From a bacterium (GTDB taxonomy: Bacteria > Arandabacterota > Arandabacteria > Arandabacterales > Arandabacteraceae): 32,207 bases of DNA. This document shows positions 1 through 8,740 of the stretch, in pieces. Below the pieces are notes generated by a model. It worked only from the letters and a program-made list of their open reading frames with translations. It was not told where the DNA came from and made no database searches. The translations under genes and the position numbers were made by a program. Position 1 is the stretch's first letter; each line of letters starts with the position of its first letter. The stretch covers positions 1-32,207 of the forward strand of contig JALGWN010000006.1 of assembly GCA_025774115.1 (NCBI GenBank). Reading direction: 5' to 3'.

Positions 1-677
1 GTCAGACACATACGCTCTTCGTAGTATCTCAGGTAATCGATGGCGAAGCGCCAGAGCCCGTAGATTATGAGAAAGGCATAGAAGACCGTACCGCTCCGAG
101 CCCTTGCTCGAAGGCGCCGGCGCAGGAAGAGAAAAATCGCGAAATTGGCGACAGCCGAGTAGAGCTGGGTCGGATGCAGACCGACCCCGGGGAGGACCCA
201 CCCGGCCTGGGAATCCCCCGGGAACCTGCACGCCCAGGGAAGACCGGTCTCAATCCCGAAGCAGCAACCGTTCAGGAAACAGCCGACCCTCGCTATCGCT
301 ATACCCAGTGCTATCTGAGGGGCTATTACGTCGATGGCTTCACGTACAGGCAGCTTCTTCACCTTCAGGAAACCTATTCCGAAGATCACGCCGGCTATCA
401 GGCCCCCATAGAAGGTCAGCCCTCCCTCCCAAACCTTGAGCACGTCCAGGAAGTTGCCTCGATAGGCCTCGAGGTGGTCGAGCACGTAGAAGAGCCTGGA
501 GCCTGCGATGGATGACAGCAGAATCACGATGCCCAGATCGACGATATGAACCGGGTCCATGCCGCGCTTCTTTGCCTCGCGTGCGGACAGCTCGATACCC
601 AGCCAGAAGGCGACGGCCAGGGCTACTCCATATGTGTGAATGCTGAACGGTCCGATATCGAATAACGTCCGGTACAT
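1..677 (-). CDS. lgt: Prolipoprotein diacylglyceryl transferase (3' end cut by window edge)
   Basis: Inner-membrane enzyme that moves a diacylglyceryl group from phosphatidylglycerol onto the lipobox cysteine of prolipoproteins, the first step of lipoprotein maturation. About 225 residues are visible and the frame is still open at base 1, so the C-terminus is missing. Family hallmarks are clear: the N-terminal HTYG stretch, EGGLTFYGGLIAG, the signature ARVGCFLNGCCFG and HPTQLYSA, among several hydrophobic helices. The ATG at 677-675 is preceded by AGGAGG with a 5-nt spacer, and this ribosome site overlaps the rodA stop codon (689-687). It is the last visible gene of the mre/rod operon. Lnt, the last enzyme of the same lipid-modification pathway, is encoded at 17803-19371. 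Confidence 0.95.
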   Translation of the reverse strand, partial: MYRTLFDIGPFSIHTYGVALAVAFWLGIELSAREAKKRGMDPVHIVDLGIVILLSSIAGSRLFYVLDHLEAYRGNFLDVLKVWEGGLTFYGGLIAGVIFGIGFLKVKKLPVREAIDVIAPQIALGIAIARVGCFLNGCCFGIETGLPWACRFPGDSQAGWVLPGVGLHPTQLYSAVANFAIFLFLRRRLRARARSGTVFYAFLIIYGLWRFAIDYLRYYEERMCL

Positions 678-686
678 AGGCTCCTC

Positions 687-1886
687 CTAAAAACTTTTCC
701 TGGACGCATGGGCCGCAAGCATGGCACCGGTCATACTCCAGAAGACTATGGTCTGTGACCCGCCGTAGCTCACGAAGGGCAGGGGCAATCCGGTAACAGG
801 TGTAAGACCCAAGGTCATCCCCACATTGATGAATGTCTGTATAACTATAAGGCTGGCGAAGCCGAAGCAAAGATAAACCGAGAATCTGTTGCTTGCACCT
901 CCAGCCAGACCGAGCACCCGCGAAACCACAAAGAGCATGAGCGCCAGGGCAACCAGGCTACCCACGAACCCGAACTCCTCACCGATCACGGAGAAGACGA
1001 AATCGGTGTGCTGAGCGGGCACCAGGCCCAGGGCTTTCTGCGTGCCTTTCAAGAAACCCTTGCCGACGAACCCGCCTGATCCGATCGCTATCTTTGACTG
1101 TATTATCTGAAACCCGGCACCATGCCTGTAGCTCTCGGGATGAAGGAAAGCCATCACACGATCTCGCTGATAAGGCGCCAGACCTTCCCAAAGCCTCGGA
1201 GCCAGCGAATAGATAAGGAAGTTGACACCTATGACAAGCGTGACCAGGGACGTCTTGAACCTGCCCAAAAGCACCAGCAGCATAAGCAACCCCACGAAAA
1301 TGCCCCATGCAAGTATCTCGCCCGAACAAACCACCGCGACCAGCGGACTGAGAAGAAGCAGTAGATAGAGGGGATCGAGCCCTGCCGCATAGAGCATCGG
1401 GAAAACCAGAAAGGCGATCACGAGGGACGTCCCCAGATCGGGTTCATAGAGTGTGAGAGCCGCAGGGACTCCTACTACGGCGAACAAGAACAGAATGCTC
1501 TTCAGCGAATCCCCCAACCGTTTCTTCTCGGAAAGGTAGCGAGAGAGCATCAGCACAGTCGCTATCTTCGCAAGCTCGGAAGGCTGGAACCTGAAGAATC
1601 CAAGATCGAACCATCTCCGTGTGCTCTGGGGCCCCCTTCCGGCGACCAGCACCAGCACAAGCAGTGCGATCGCCCCAAGATAGACCAGAGGCGAGAGCAC
1701 CGAGAGCGTGCGCGTCTTTATGGAAGCCATCACCAGCATCGCCCCGAGCCCGAGGAATATCCATATGACCTGCCTCAGGGCATAGTGGGAACCGACATCG
1801 GCATAGGTGCTGCTGTATATGGCCATCACCCCGATGGCACTCAGGGTGAGCAGAGCGACAAACAACCACCTGTGTGTCCCTATCAC
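687..1886 (-). CDS. rodA: Rod-shape peptidoglycan glycosyltransferase RodA (SEDS family)
   Basis: Polytopic membrane glycosyltransferase that polymerises lipid II for sidewall synthesis together with PBP2. The product is 399 residues with about ten hydrophobic segments. The RodA/FtsW/SpoVE signature GRGPQSTRRWFDLG...FQPSELAKI lies near residues 83-108, and a conserved TDFVFSVIGEE stretch sits in the C-terminal half. The start is GTG at 1886, overlapping the mrdA stop as GTGA (1886-1883), which suggests coupled translation of the synthase pair. Upstream neighbours are mrdA and mreDCB and the downstream neighbour is lgt, so the context fits RodA better than FtsW. Confidence 0.96.
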   Translation of the reverse strand: MIGTHRWLFVALLTLSAIGVMAIYSSTYADVGSHYALRQVIWIFLGLGAMLVMASIKTRTLSVLSPLVYLGAIALLVLVLVAGRGPQSTRRWFDLGFFRFQPSELAKIATVLMLSRYLSEKKRLGDSLKSILFLFAVVGVPAALTLYEPDLGTSLVIAFLVFPMLYAAGLDPLYLLLLLSPLVAVVCSGEILAWGIFVGLLMLLVLLGRFKTSLVTLVIGVNFLIYSLAPRLWEGLAPYQRDRVMAFLHPESYRHGAGFQIIQSKIAIGSGGFVGKGFLKGTQKALGLVPAQHTDFVFSVIGEEFGFVGSLVALALMLFVVSRVLGLAGGASNRFSVYLCFGFASLIVIQTFINVGMTLGLTPVTGLPLPFVSYGGSQTIVFWSMTGAMLAAHASRKSF

Positions 1887-3670
1887 CTCGAGGCCACCTC
1901 CTCCGGTTCGGCAATCCCGAAGTACTCCATCAACAGGCGCCTAGCCGGTGGGACCGCTTCGGTGCTTCCGTGGCCCGCGTTTTCCACCAGCACATAGACC
2001 GCGATCTCGGGATTGTCGAAAGGTGCGAAGCAGACGAATGAAGCGTGATCGTCACCGTGGGGATTCTGGGTGGTACCGGTCTTGCCGGCCACCCGGACAC
2101 CCGGCACGCGGGCGGCACGGCCTGTACCCTGCTCGCCCTCCACGACCCTGAGCATTGACTTCCTGAGGGTTTCAAGCGTGCTCTCGGAGATGTCCAAATC
2201 GACGGGATCGCCTTGAAATCTCTGCACTGTCTCACCGGCGTCCGCTCTCTCGACACACCTGGGGACATAGTAGGTACCGCGGTTGGCCACACCGCAGACG
2301 AAGCACAGCAACTCCAGGGGCGTCAGAAGCAGCTCACCCTGCCCTATCGAAAGGTTGAGCATGACACCCTTGGTCCACTTGCCCCTCCCATAAGCCTTGT
2401 CGTAGTATGTTCCATCGGGCACCAAGCCCCTGGTCTCGCCGGGCAGATCGACACCGGTCCTTTCGTCGAGTTTCCATTTGTCCGCATACAGCCCGAACAT
2501 GTCTGCGCTCAGCTTCTCCCCAAGCTGGTAGAAGTATACGTCACAGGAAACCTTGATCGCATCGACGAGATCCACCACGCCATGGCCCTCTTCCTTCCAA
2601 CACGCGAACGTCCTGTTACCGAACCTGTAGGAACCCCGGCACGGCTCGAATCGCGTACCTGCGGTAAGTACTCCCTCTTCGAGCGCCATACCCGCTGTTA
2701 CGATCTTGTAGGTCGATCCGGGAGGATAAGCACTTTGAAGAGTGCGGTTGATGAGCGGTTTGGCTTCGGATTCGATTATCTCCTTCCAGTCATCCGTGGA
2801 GATCCCGACTGCAAAGAGATTGGGATCGAAGGAGGGGCTGCTGGCCATGACCAGGATGCCTCCGGTGCGTACGTCGATTGCCAGTATGCACCCACGCCTG
2901 CCGTCGAGAAGATCATCGGCAAGCTCCTGCAGCGAGGCGTCTGCATGGAGGAAGATCCTCACACCCGGCCTTGGAGATCGCCTGGGGGGATCCTCCACCT
3001 CGACAGGGCTCGTGCCGCCACCGGGTGTGAATTTCACATACCTCCGCCCGTCCCGGCCCTTGAGATAGATCTCATACTGCTTCTCGATGCCGGCCTTGCC
3101 GATGAAGTCCCCCGAAGCGTAGTTGGCCGGTGAAGCGTCTATCTCCTCCCGGGTAACCTCGCCCACGTAGCCGAGCATGTGGCCGAAGTATCGCCCGCCG
3201 GGATAGAATCTGACCGGTTCGGCTATCACCATAACATCGGGAAGGTCCGCAAACGCCTCTTCGACCGCGCTCAAGGTTGCGAAATCGGCGTCGCGGACTA
3301 TCGCCGTGGGCCTGTAAGAACGTGCAGTCGGTTCCAGTCTGGTTCGAATAAGGTCCTCGCCCATCTCAAGAATCCGGCTCAGGATTCTGACTTCCCTTCC
3401 GTTCCTGAGGATGGAACGGGGCACCGCACAGATCGAAAAAGACTGGCGGCATCCGGCTATCAGTTTCCCGTTGCGATCGACGATGTCGCCCCGCGGCGCC
3501 TTGATGGAAACCTGTACGACATAGTTGTCCCGGGCAAGGGAACGATAATGGGAATGCTTGACCACCTGGAGGCGAAAAGCCCCTATCGCGAGAGCGGCGA
3601 AGACCACCATGGCCGCCACCATTGCAACCCTGATCTGTGTGGAAGGCAATCTGTCTGTTTGATTGAACAT
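1883..3670 (-). CDS. mrdA: Penicillin-binding protein 2, class B transpeptidase
   Basis: Elongasome DD-transpeptidase that cross-links strands made by RodA. The 595-residue product has an N-terminal anchor helix (about residues 14-33), a pedestal/dimerisation domain beginning at the KAPRGDIVDRNG motif (57-68), and the penicillin-binding domain. The active-site motifs are visible: SxxK as STYK (S319-K322), the SxN-equivalent as SCD (375-377) and KTGT (530-533). SCD in place of SxN is common in this class. The ATG at 3670 lies one base after the mreD stop and the stop overlaps rodA by 4 nt. The length is normal for PBP2. Confidence 0.96.
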   Translation of the reverse strand: MFNQTDRLPSTQIRVAMVAAMVVFAALAIGAFRLQVVKHSHYRSLARDNYVVQVSIKAPRGDIVDRNGKLIAGCRQSFSICAVPRSILRNGREVRILSRILEMGEDLIRTRLEPTARSYRPTAIVRDADFATLSAVEEAFADLPDVMVIAEPVRFYPGGRYFGHMLGYVGEVTREEIDASPANYASGDFIGKAGIEKQYEIYLKGRDGRRYVKFTPGGGTSPVEVEDPPRRSPRPGVRIFLHADASLQELADDLLDGRRGCILAIDVRTGGILVMASSPSFDPNLFAVGISTDDWKEIIESEAKPLINRTLQSAYPPGSTYKIVTAGMALEEGVLTAGTRFEPCRGSYRFGNRTFACWKEEGHGVVDLVDAIKVSCDVYFYQLGEKLSADMFGLYADKWKLDERTGVDLPGETRGLVPDGTYYDKAYGRGKWTKGVMLNLSIGQGELLLTPLELLCFVCGVANRGTYYVPRCVERADAGETVQRFQGDPVDLDISESTLETLRKSMLRVVEGEQGTGRAARVPGVRVAGKTGTTQNPHGDDHASFVCFAPFDNPEIAVYVLVENAGHGSTEAVPPARRLLMEYFGIAEPEEVASR

Positions 3671-3671
3671 C

Positions 3672-4151
3672 TCAGCCTTCCAGCCTTAGGCCGGCTATCC
3701 GTTCCACTATGAAAACCATGATGACACCGACAACTGCGGTGTAGAGCCCGCCAAGAAGCGTATACCTGACCAGAATAATAGGCATTGCGGCAGGATCGTA
3801 CCAGGCAAAATTGATGACATCCATAACCAGGACCGCAAGGAATACTATCAGGAGCTGCACGGGATAGCTCTCGTGCATTACCTTGGTGCCGTAGCGCCCG
3901 ATCAGGAACCCGGTCACCGTTCCGGCAAGCGGCATGGAGGCCATGGAGGCCGAGAGGATGCTGAACTCGGCCAGACCCAACAGGAACCCCAGCAATGCGC
4001 CTGCCACCGGACCCAAACCCAGTGCGACATATACCAGCACGATCACGGTGGCGTCAGGCCTGATTCCCCAGACCTCGGCCCTGGTGAAAAGCGTGAGCTT
4101 CAAAATGATCATCAGCAAAGCCAGCACCCAGAGCGAGGACTTGCGCATCAT
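3672..4151 (-). CDS. mreD: Rod shape-determining protein MreD
   Basis: Small integral membrane protein of the elongasome. The 159-residue sequence is almost entirely hydrophobic, with five or six predicted helices and a GPVAGALLGFLLGLAEF stretch typical of MreD. Sequence conservation in the family is weak, so position between mreC and mrdA carries much of the assignment. Two in-frame ATGs (4151 and 4148) follow AAGAGG with a short spacer. The gap to mreC is 8 nt and to mrdA 1 nt. Confidence 0.9.
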   Translation of the reverse strand: MMRKSSLWVLALLMIILKLTLFTRAEVWGIRPDATVIVLVYVALGLGPVAGALLGFLLGLAEFSILSASMASMPLAGTVTGFLIGRYGTKVMHESYPVQLLIVFLAVLVMDVINFAWYDPAAMPIILVRYTLLGGLYTAVVGVIMVFIVERIAGLRLEG

Positions 4152-4159
4152 AGGGCCTC

Positions 4160-4981
4160 TTACTCCTCACCTTCTTCAACGAGCGTGCCGTAGTCGGGCG
4201 GCTGTTGGAGTATAACAAACACCTCTTCCAGGCTGCTGAAATCGACGAAGGGCCGGACGTCAAGCGCACGCGAGAATCTCTCGGGCTTCTCGTGGATGCG
4301 CACTATGCTCCCAAGCAAAGTGCCCTTGGGGGTAACCGAACCCAAGCCGGATGTGATGACCGTATCTCCCACGGCCACATCCGCATTGGGCGAGACCCAC
4401 TCCATTACGGTGCTCCCGGCGGTGTGCGTCCCCAGTATCCCTGTGGCCCTTGTTCGCTGTGTCAGGGCGCTGACCCTGTAGCCGGGGTCAATGAGCCTTT
4501 TAACCAGGCAGACATCACGAGACACCTTTATTATGCGGCCGACCAGGCCGTCCGGAGCGACCACGGTCATATTCCTCTCGAGCCCCGCCGACCTGCCTTT
4601 GTCGAGAATGATCCCGCCTCCCATACGCTGACCGAGCTCGCGCACAACACGGCAAGTGCAGAGCGTACCCGGATAGGCCGCCTCGAAACTCAGAAGATCC
4701 CGTAGCCTCTCGATCTCCCGGGTCTGCTCGCGAAGCAGGGTGTTCTCTCTCGCGACGTCCATCACTTTGGCCCTGAGCAGCCGGTTCTCCTTGCGGATAT
4801 AAGACAGGTTCATCACCGTGGAGGACAGGCTTTCAAAGGGGATGAAGATCTTGGCAATCTGACCGGCTATGACGTTGTTATCGCCCAGCCTGTCCAGAGC
4901 CATGATGCCCCCGGAAAGGATCACCAGGAGGATGAAAACCGCCACATCCCGCCCCAACCGCAGATGCCGGCCATGTCTCAT
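4160..4981 (-). CDS. mreC: Rod shape-determining protein MreC
   Basis: Periplasmic elongasome scaffold linking MreB/MreD to PBP2. The product has an N-terminal transmembrane helix (about residues 11-29), a coiled coil (about 60-100, rich in Arg, Glu and Leu) and a C-terminal beta-rich MreC domain including GGGIILDKGRSAGLERNM and GDTVITSGLGSVTPKGTLLG, about 273 residues in total. Start choice is not settled. ATG at 4981 is reported, but an adjoining TTG at 4984 immediately follows the mreB stop and has better spacing (9 nt) from an AGAAGG motif inside mreB. The difference is one residue. Confidence 0.95.
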   Translation of the reverse strand: MRHGRHLRLGRDVAVFILLVILSGGIMALDRLGDNNVIAGQIAKIFIPFESLSSTVMNLSYIRKENRLLRAKVMDVARENTLLREQTREIERLRDLLSFEAAYPGTLCTCRVVRELGQRMGGGIILDKGRSAGLERNMTVVAPDGLVGRIIKVSRDVCLVKRLIDPGYRVSALTQRTRATGILGTHTAGSTVMEWVSPNADVAVGDTVITSGLGSVTPKGTLLGSIVRIHEKPERFSRALDVRPFVDFSSLEEVFVILQQPPDYGTLVEEGEE

Positions 4982-4984
4982 CAA

Positions 4985-6031
4985 CTACCATATCCTTCTC
5001 GACTTCATCAGTATTTTCTCGTACCTCTCGGGCTCCTCCAGAGCCCTATAGGCACCGAGTACTACCGACTTCAGTGGATCTTCCACCACGTATATAGGCA
5101 AGCCGGTAGCGCCTCTCAGAATCTCGTCGAGCCCTATAAGCAGAGAACCCCCACCGGTCATCAGGATGCCCTTGTCGACGATGTCCGCAGCCAGCTCCGG
5201 CGGGGTTTTTTCCAGAGATAGATTCAGGGCCTTAATGATTTCGTTTATCGGCTCCTGAAGTGCCGCGACAACCTTCTGCCTCGAAACCTTTGCCACCTGA
5301 GGAACACCCTTAACCAGATCCCTCCCCCTGACTTCCAGCTCCTCATCGGGACCGGGGTCCAATGCACCCACTTTCATCTTTATCTTCTCGGCGGTTTGCT
5401 CACCTATCAGGGTTCCGTATTCACTCTTGATGTGCTGGATCACCGCCTCGTCCATTTCATCGCCCCCGACCCTTATCGAGGCCACCCCCACGATACCGTT
5501 GAGGGCTATCACCCCGATCTCGGTGGTACCGCCGCCGATGTCTATCACCATGTTGCCGGCAGGCTTGTCGATGGGAAGGCCGACGCCTATGGCCGCCGCA
5601 ATGGGTTCGGCAATCAAGAGGACCTCTCTGGCCCCGGCATGTTCGGCCGAATCCCTCACGGCTCGCTTTTCAACCTCGGTGATGCCCGAGGGGACCGAAA
5701 TGATAACGCGCGGGCGTACCAGCTTCGAAAGAAACCTGTCAACCTGGACCCTCATTATATACTCGCGGAGCATGATCTCGGTGATCTCGAAATCCGCTAT
5801 CACCCCATCCTTCATCGGCCGGATGGCGAGCACTTCGCCCGGTGTACGGCCGAGCATCTCCTTCGCCTCCCTGCCCACCGCCAGAACCTTGTTGGTACCC
5901 TTCTCCACCGCAACCACCGAGGGCTCGTCAAGCACGATGCCTTTGCCCTTCACACAGACCAGGGTATTCGCCGTACCCAGGTCGATCGCAATCTCATTGG
6001 AGAACAAACCACCGAAACCGCCAAACCCCAT
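4985..6031 (-). CDS. mreB: Rod shape-determining actin homologue MreB
   Basis: Cytoplasmic actin-like ATPase whose membrane-bound filaments orient sidewall synthesis. The family pattern is clear: IAIDLGTANTLV (phosphate 1 loop) at the N-terminus, VIDIGGGTTEIGVI (phosphate 2) in the middle and MTGGGSLLIGLDEIL (adenosine region) near the C-terminus. Two ATGs are adjacent, at 6034 and 6031. The perfect AGGAGG sits only 2 nt before the first but 5 nt before the second, so 6031 (348 residues) is preferred. That Shine-Dalgarno overlaps the radC stop codon (6043-6041). First gene of mreBCD. Confidence 0.97.
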   Translation of the reverse strand: MGFGGFGGLFSNEIAIDLGTANTLVCVKGKGIVLDEPSVVAVEKGTNKVLAVGREAKEMLGRTPGEVLAIRPMKDGVIADFEITEIMLREYIMRVQVDRFLSKLVRPRVIISVPSGITEVEKRAVRDSAEHAGAREVLLIAEPIAAAIGVGLPIDKPAGNMVIDIGGGTTEIGVIALNGIVGVASIRVGGDEMDEAVIQHIKSEYGTLIGEQTAEKIKMKVGALDPGPDEELEVRGRDLVKGVPQVAKVSRQKVVAALQEPINEIIKALNLSLEKTPPELAADIVDKGILMTGGGSLLIGLDEILRGATGLPIYVVEDPLKSVVLGAYRALEEPERYEKILMKSRRIW

Positions 6032-6040
6032 CATGTCCTC

Positions 6041-6718
6041 CTAGACGTATCCGCCTTCTTTCATGCTGGTGTATGTACCGTCACCGATTATAATATGATC
6101 CACCACTTCGATGCCGAGGATGCGCCCACACTTTTCGAATCTCCGCGTCAGAAGTATATCCTCGCGGCTGGGCGACACGTTACCGGTCGGATGATTGTGC
6201 ACCAGTATCATGCAGGTAGCGCTCTTCTCCAATGCCGGCTTAAGGACCTCCCGCGGATGTACGAGTGAAGCATTGACCGTGCCTATCGAGACCGTCTCGA
6301 CACTTATCACCGAGTTCTTGGAATCCAGAAGAATCACCCTGAAATGCTCCCGGTCCAGGTGCTTCATGTCCTCCATCACCAGGCCGGCTGCATCGGCGGG
6401 GCTCCGCACGATCTTGAGCTCTCCCCGGGCCGACTTGACGACCCGCCTTCCCAACTCGACCGCGGCCTTCACCCGGCAAGCACCGGCGAACCCCACACCG
6501 CGAACCCGCGAGAGCTTCTCGACACTTACGCCGGCCAGGTCTCTCACCGATTGCAGCGACGAAACCAAATCGCCGGCGAGCTCAATCGCTCCTCTCTCGC
6601 GGTTGCCCGACCCAAGCAGGATAGCCACCAACTCTCTCACCGACAGAACCCCGACTCCACAGGCTCTGAGTCTTTCTCTGGGACGATCCTCAACAGGTAT
6701 CTCCTCGATTCTCATCAT
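6041..6718 (-). CDS. radC: RadC family JAMM/MPN+ domain protein
   Basis: Predicted metal-dependent protein of the RadC family. A DNA-repair role was once proposed but the molecular function is not established. From the ATG at 6718 the protein is 225 residues: the conserved RPRERL start motif, a helix-hairpin-helix-like segment (LSRVRGVGFAGACRVKAAVELG, about 69-90) and the JAMM zinc motif HNHPTG with downstream SPSREDILLT (H174, H176, D187). Upstream in-frame starts exist (ATG 6730, GTG 6754), but homologues begin at the M(R/K)I.E.P..DRPRE motif and a GGGGGGGTGG purine run precedes 6718. The radC-mreBCD order is also known from Firmicutes. Confidence 0.93.
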   Translation of the reverse strand: MMRIEEIPVEDRPRERLRACGVGVLSVRELVAILLGSGNRERGAIELAGDLVSSLQSVRDLAGVSVEKLSRVRGVGFAGACRVKAAVELGRRVVKSARGELKIVRSPADAAGLVMEDMKHLDREHFRVILLDSKNSVISVETVSIGTVNASLVHPREVLKPALEKSATCMILVHNHPTGNVSPSREDILLTRRFEKCGRILGIEVVDHIIIGDGTYTSMKEGGYV

Positions 6719-6767
6719 CCACCCCCCCATCCCAACACTCCCAACCCTCTTCACATCAACTATTCAT

Positions 6768-8171
6768 CTATACCAGAAAGTCCCCGAAGCGCTCCAGCGC
6801 GAATTTCTTCGGTTCGCTCGTAAAGCCTACCGGATAGTCCCCCGTAAAGCAAGCAACACAGAAATCCCCCGGAGTCAGCCCCGTGGATTCAAGCAGACCC
6901 TCCACCGACAGATACCCCAGGGTATCAACTTCGAGGTACCGGGCTATCTCCGGCACCTTGCTTTTCGCCGCTATCAGTTCCTCCCTGGTCGGGGTATCGA
7001 TCCCGTAGAAACATGGGAACCTTATGGGAGGAGAACTTATCCGCACGTGGATTTCTTTTGCACCGACGGCCCGGAGCATCCGCATCAGTTTCCGTGAGGT
7101 AGTACCTCTTACGATCGAATCGTCCACAACCACAACACGCTTGCCCGCAAGCAGCTCCTTGACGGGATTGTACTTGATCCTCACGCGATAATCCCTGAGC
7201 TCACTGGTCGGATAGATGAAGGTCCTCCCGACATAGTGATTCCGTATCATCCCGAATTCCAGAGGGATCCCCGATTCCTGAGAATACCCCAGGGTGGCGG
7301 CATTGCTCGAATCGGGAACCGATATCACGATATCGGCATCGGCCGGATGTTCTCTCGCCAGTCTTCTGCCGAACGCCTTTCTGACGGCATCTACCGACAC
7401 CCCGAACACCACGCTGTCCGGGCGCGAGAAATAGATAAGTTCGAAGACGCACATCGAGAGTCTATCGGCCTCGGCGAATCTCGAGGCGGTGACTTCCCCG
7501 CCGCAAACCGTCACGATCTCACCGGGTGCTATCTCGCGTTCATAAGATGCTCCCACGATATCCAGGCCGCAGGACTCGGATGCAACAAAAATCACATCGC
7601 CGTTCCTCCCCAGGCACAGGGGGTGAAAACCGTTGGGATCCCTGAGAGCTGTAACCGAATCCACGCTGAGCAGCAGCAGGCAATATGAGCCCCGGACCGC
7701 TCCGGTGGCTGCCCCGATCATGCTCCGGAGGCTCTTCTTCTTCGACCTCGCCATGAGGTGCACAAACAACTCGCTGTCGGTGGTGGATTGGAAGATAGAC
7801 CCTTCCATCTCCATTGCATTCCTCAGTTCACAGGCGTTCACCAGATTCCCGTTATGGGCTATCGCGAGAGGTTTGCCTCTGAGGTCGACCACCAGCGGCT
7901 GGATGTTTGAGGACCTCTGAGAGCCGGTGGTCGAGTATCGATTGTGCCCTATGGCCAGAGTGCCGTCCAGGTCGGTGAGGATTTCGCCTTCATAGGTTTC
8001 ACTGACAAGTCCCGGGGCCTTGAAGGCGTGAAAGCAATCGCCGTCGGAGGTGACGATTCCGGTACTTTCCTGTCCGCGATGCTGAAGCGCATAGAGACCC
8101 ATATAGGCAAGTCTCGAGGCATTGCCGGAACCGTGGACTCCGATCAGGCCGCAGTTATGTTTGAGTCTCAT
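6768..8171 (-). CDS. purF: Amidophosphoribosyltransferase (Fe-S type)
   Basis: First committed step of purine synthesis: PRPP plus glutamine gives phosphoribosylamine. The protein is 467 residues from ATG 8171, which follows GGAGAAGG with good spacing and overlaps the purS stop as ATGA. A six-residue propeptide (MRLKHN) precedes C7, the expected N-terminal nucleophile after processing. An Ntn glutaminase domain (about 7-230) is followed by a phosphoribosyltransferase domain with the PRPP loop VVVVDDSIVRGTTS (346-359). C241, C387, C438 and C441 occupy contexts (MCVFELIYFSRPDS, FPCFYGID, FCVACFTG) that match the 4Fe-4S ligands of the Bacillus-type enzyme, so an oxygen-sensitive cluster is likely. 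Confidence 0.97.
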   Translation of the reverse strand: MRLKHNCGLIGVHGSGNASRLAYMGLYALQHRGQESTGIVTSDGDCFHAFKAPGLVSETYEGEILTDLDGTLAIGHNRYSTTGSQRSSNIQPLVVDLRGKPLAIAHNGNLVNACELRNAMEMEGSIFQSTTDSELFVHLMARSKKKSLRSMIGAATGAVRGSYCLLLLSVDSVTALRDPNGFHPLCLGRNGDVIFVASESCGLDIVGASYEREIAPGEIVTVCGGEVTASRFAEADRLSMCVFELIYFSRPDSVVFGVSVDAVRKAFGRRLAREHPADADIVISVPDSSNAATLGYSQESGIPLEFGMIRNHYVGRTFIYPTSELRDYRVRIKYNPVKELLAGKRVVVVDDSIVRGTTSRKLMRMLRAVGAKEIHVRISSPPIRFPCFYGIDTPTREELIAAKSKVPEIARYLEVDTLGYLSVEGLLESTGLTPGDFCVACFTGDYPVGFTSEPKKFALERFGDFLV

Positions 8172-8740
8172 ATCGGGCCTTCTCCCCCACCGAGATAATC
8201 TCCGAGCCCGAGCACCACCGCTTCCTGGCAATGAGGGTTTGCCAGGAGACCCCTCCTCCACGACCTGGCGACCGCAATCTCCTCGGCCAGCCGGAACGAT
8301 TCCTCACCGGGCCGGTCAAACTCGAGCATCCAGACCAGCGAAAAAGCCACACCGTTTATTTCGGATATACCAAGCCTTCTCCGGAGTATAGCATGCATCG
8401 ACCGGCCCACCAGATCATCTCTGTCGGCGACCCTTACTGCGAAAACTCTATCCCCTTCACCGGCAGCCCCCGGGGAGACCCATGGCAGTTCGAGGCGGGA
8501 CCGGCCCCTCACCGTCCAGATATCACGATTGGGGTTTGCCAGCAATGCGGTCTCATCAAGGATCTTCCCTGTGACAGCGATGGCTTCTTCCTTTGAATGC
8601 AGATCGAAATCAAGCCGCCAGGATTTCAACCGCTCCACCCCAACGACCGTCTCGATGCCGAACTTGCGCTTAAGCGCATCCAGCACGGTGAAACTCCATG
8701 GGTCGCGGGCCGCGAGCTTCACAAGGACTTCGGTCTTCAT
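8168..8740 (-). CDS. purS: FGAM synthase subunit PurS, tandem double-domain form
   Basis: PurS joins PurL to PurQ in formylglycinamidine ribonucleotide synthase. A usual PurS is about 80-85 residues; this one is 190 and contains two recognisable PurS units. Unit 1 (about 2-77) has FGIETVVGVERLKSW and ends with LLANPN (66-71). Unit 2 (about 98-176) has LGISEINGVAFSLVW and GLLANPH (164-170). A linker of about 20 residues joins them. Start is ATG 8740, preceded by AGGAG with an 8-nt spacer and overlapping the purQ stop as ATGA; the stop overlaps purF the same way. Position next to purQ and purL confirms the role. The duplication would give a covalent PurS dimer. Confidence 0.88.
   Translation of the reverse strand: MKTEVLVKLAARDPWSFTVLDALKRKFGIETVVGVERLKSWRLDFDLHSKEEAIAVTGKILDETALLANPNRDIWTVRGRSRLELPWVSPGAAGEGDRVFAVRVADRDDLVGRSMHAILRRRLGISEINGVAFSLVWMLEFDRPGEESFRLAEEIAVARSWRRGLLANPHCQEAVVLGLGDYLGGGEGPI

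Noticed and set aside
6719-6754. Upstream extension of RadC from GTG 6754
   Set aside because: The extra residues are Gly-rich, not part of the family, and cover the likely ribosome site of the ATG at 6718.
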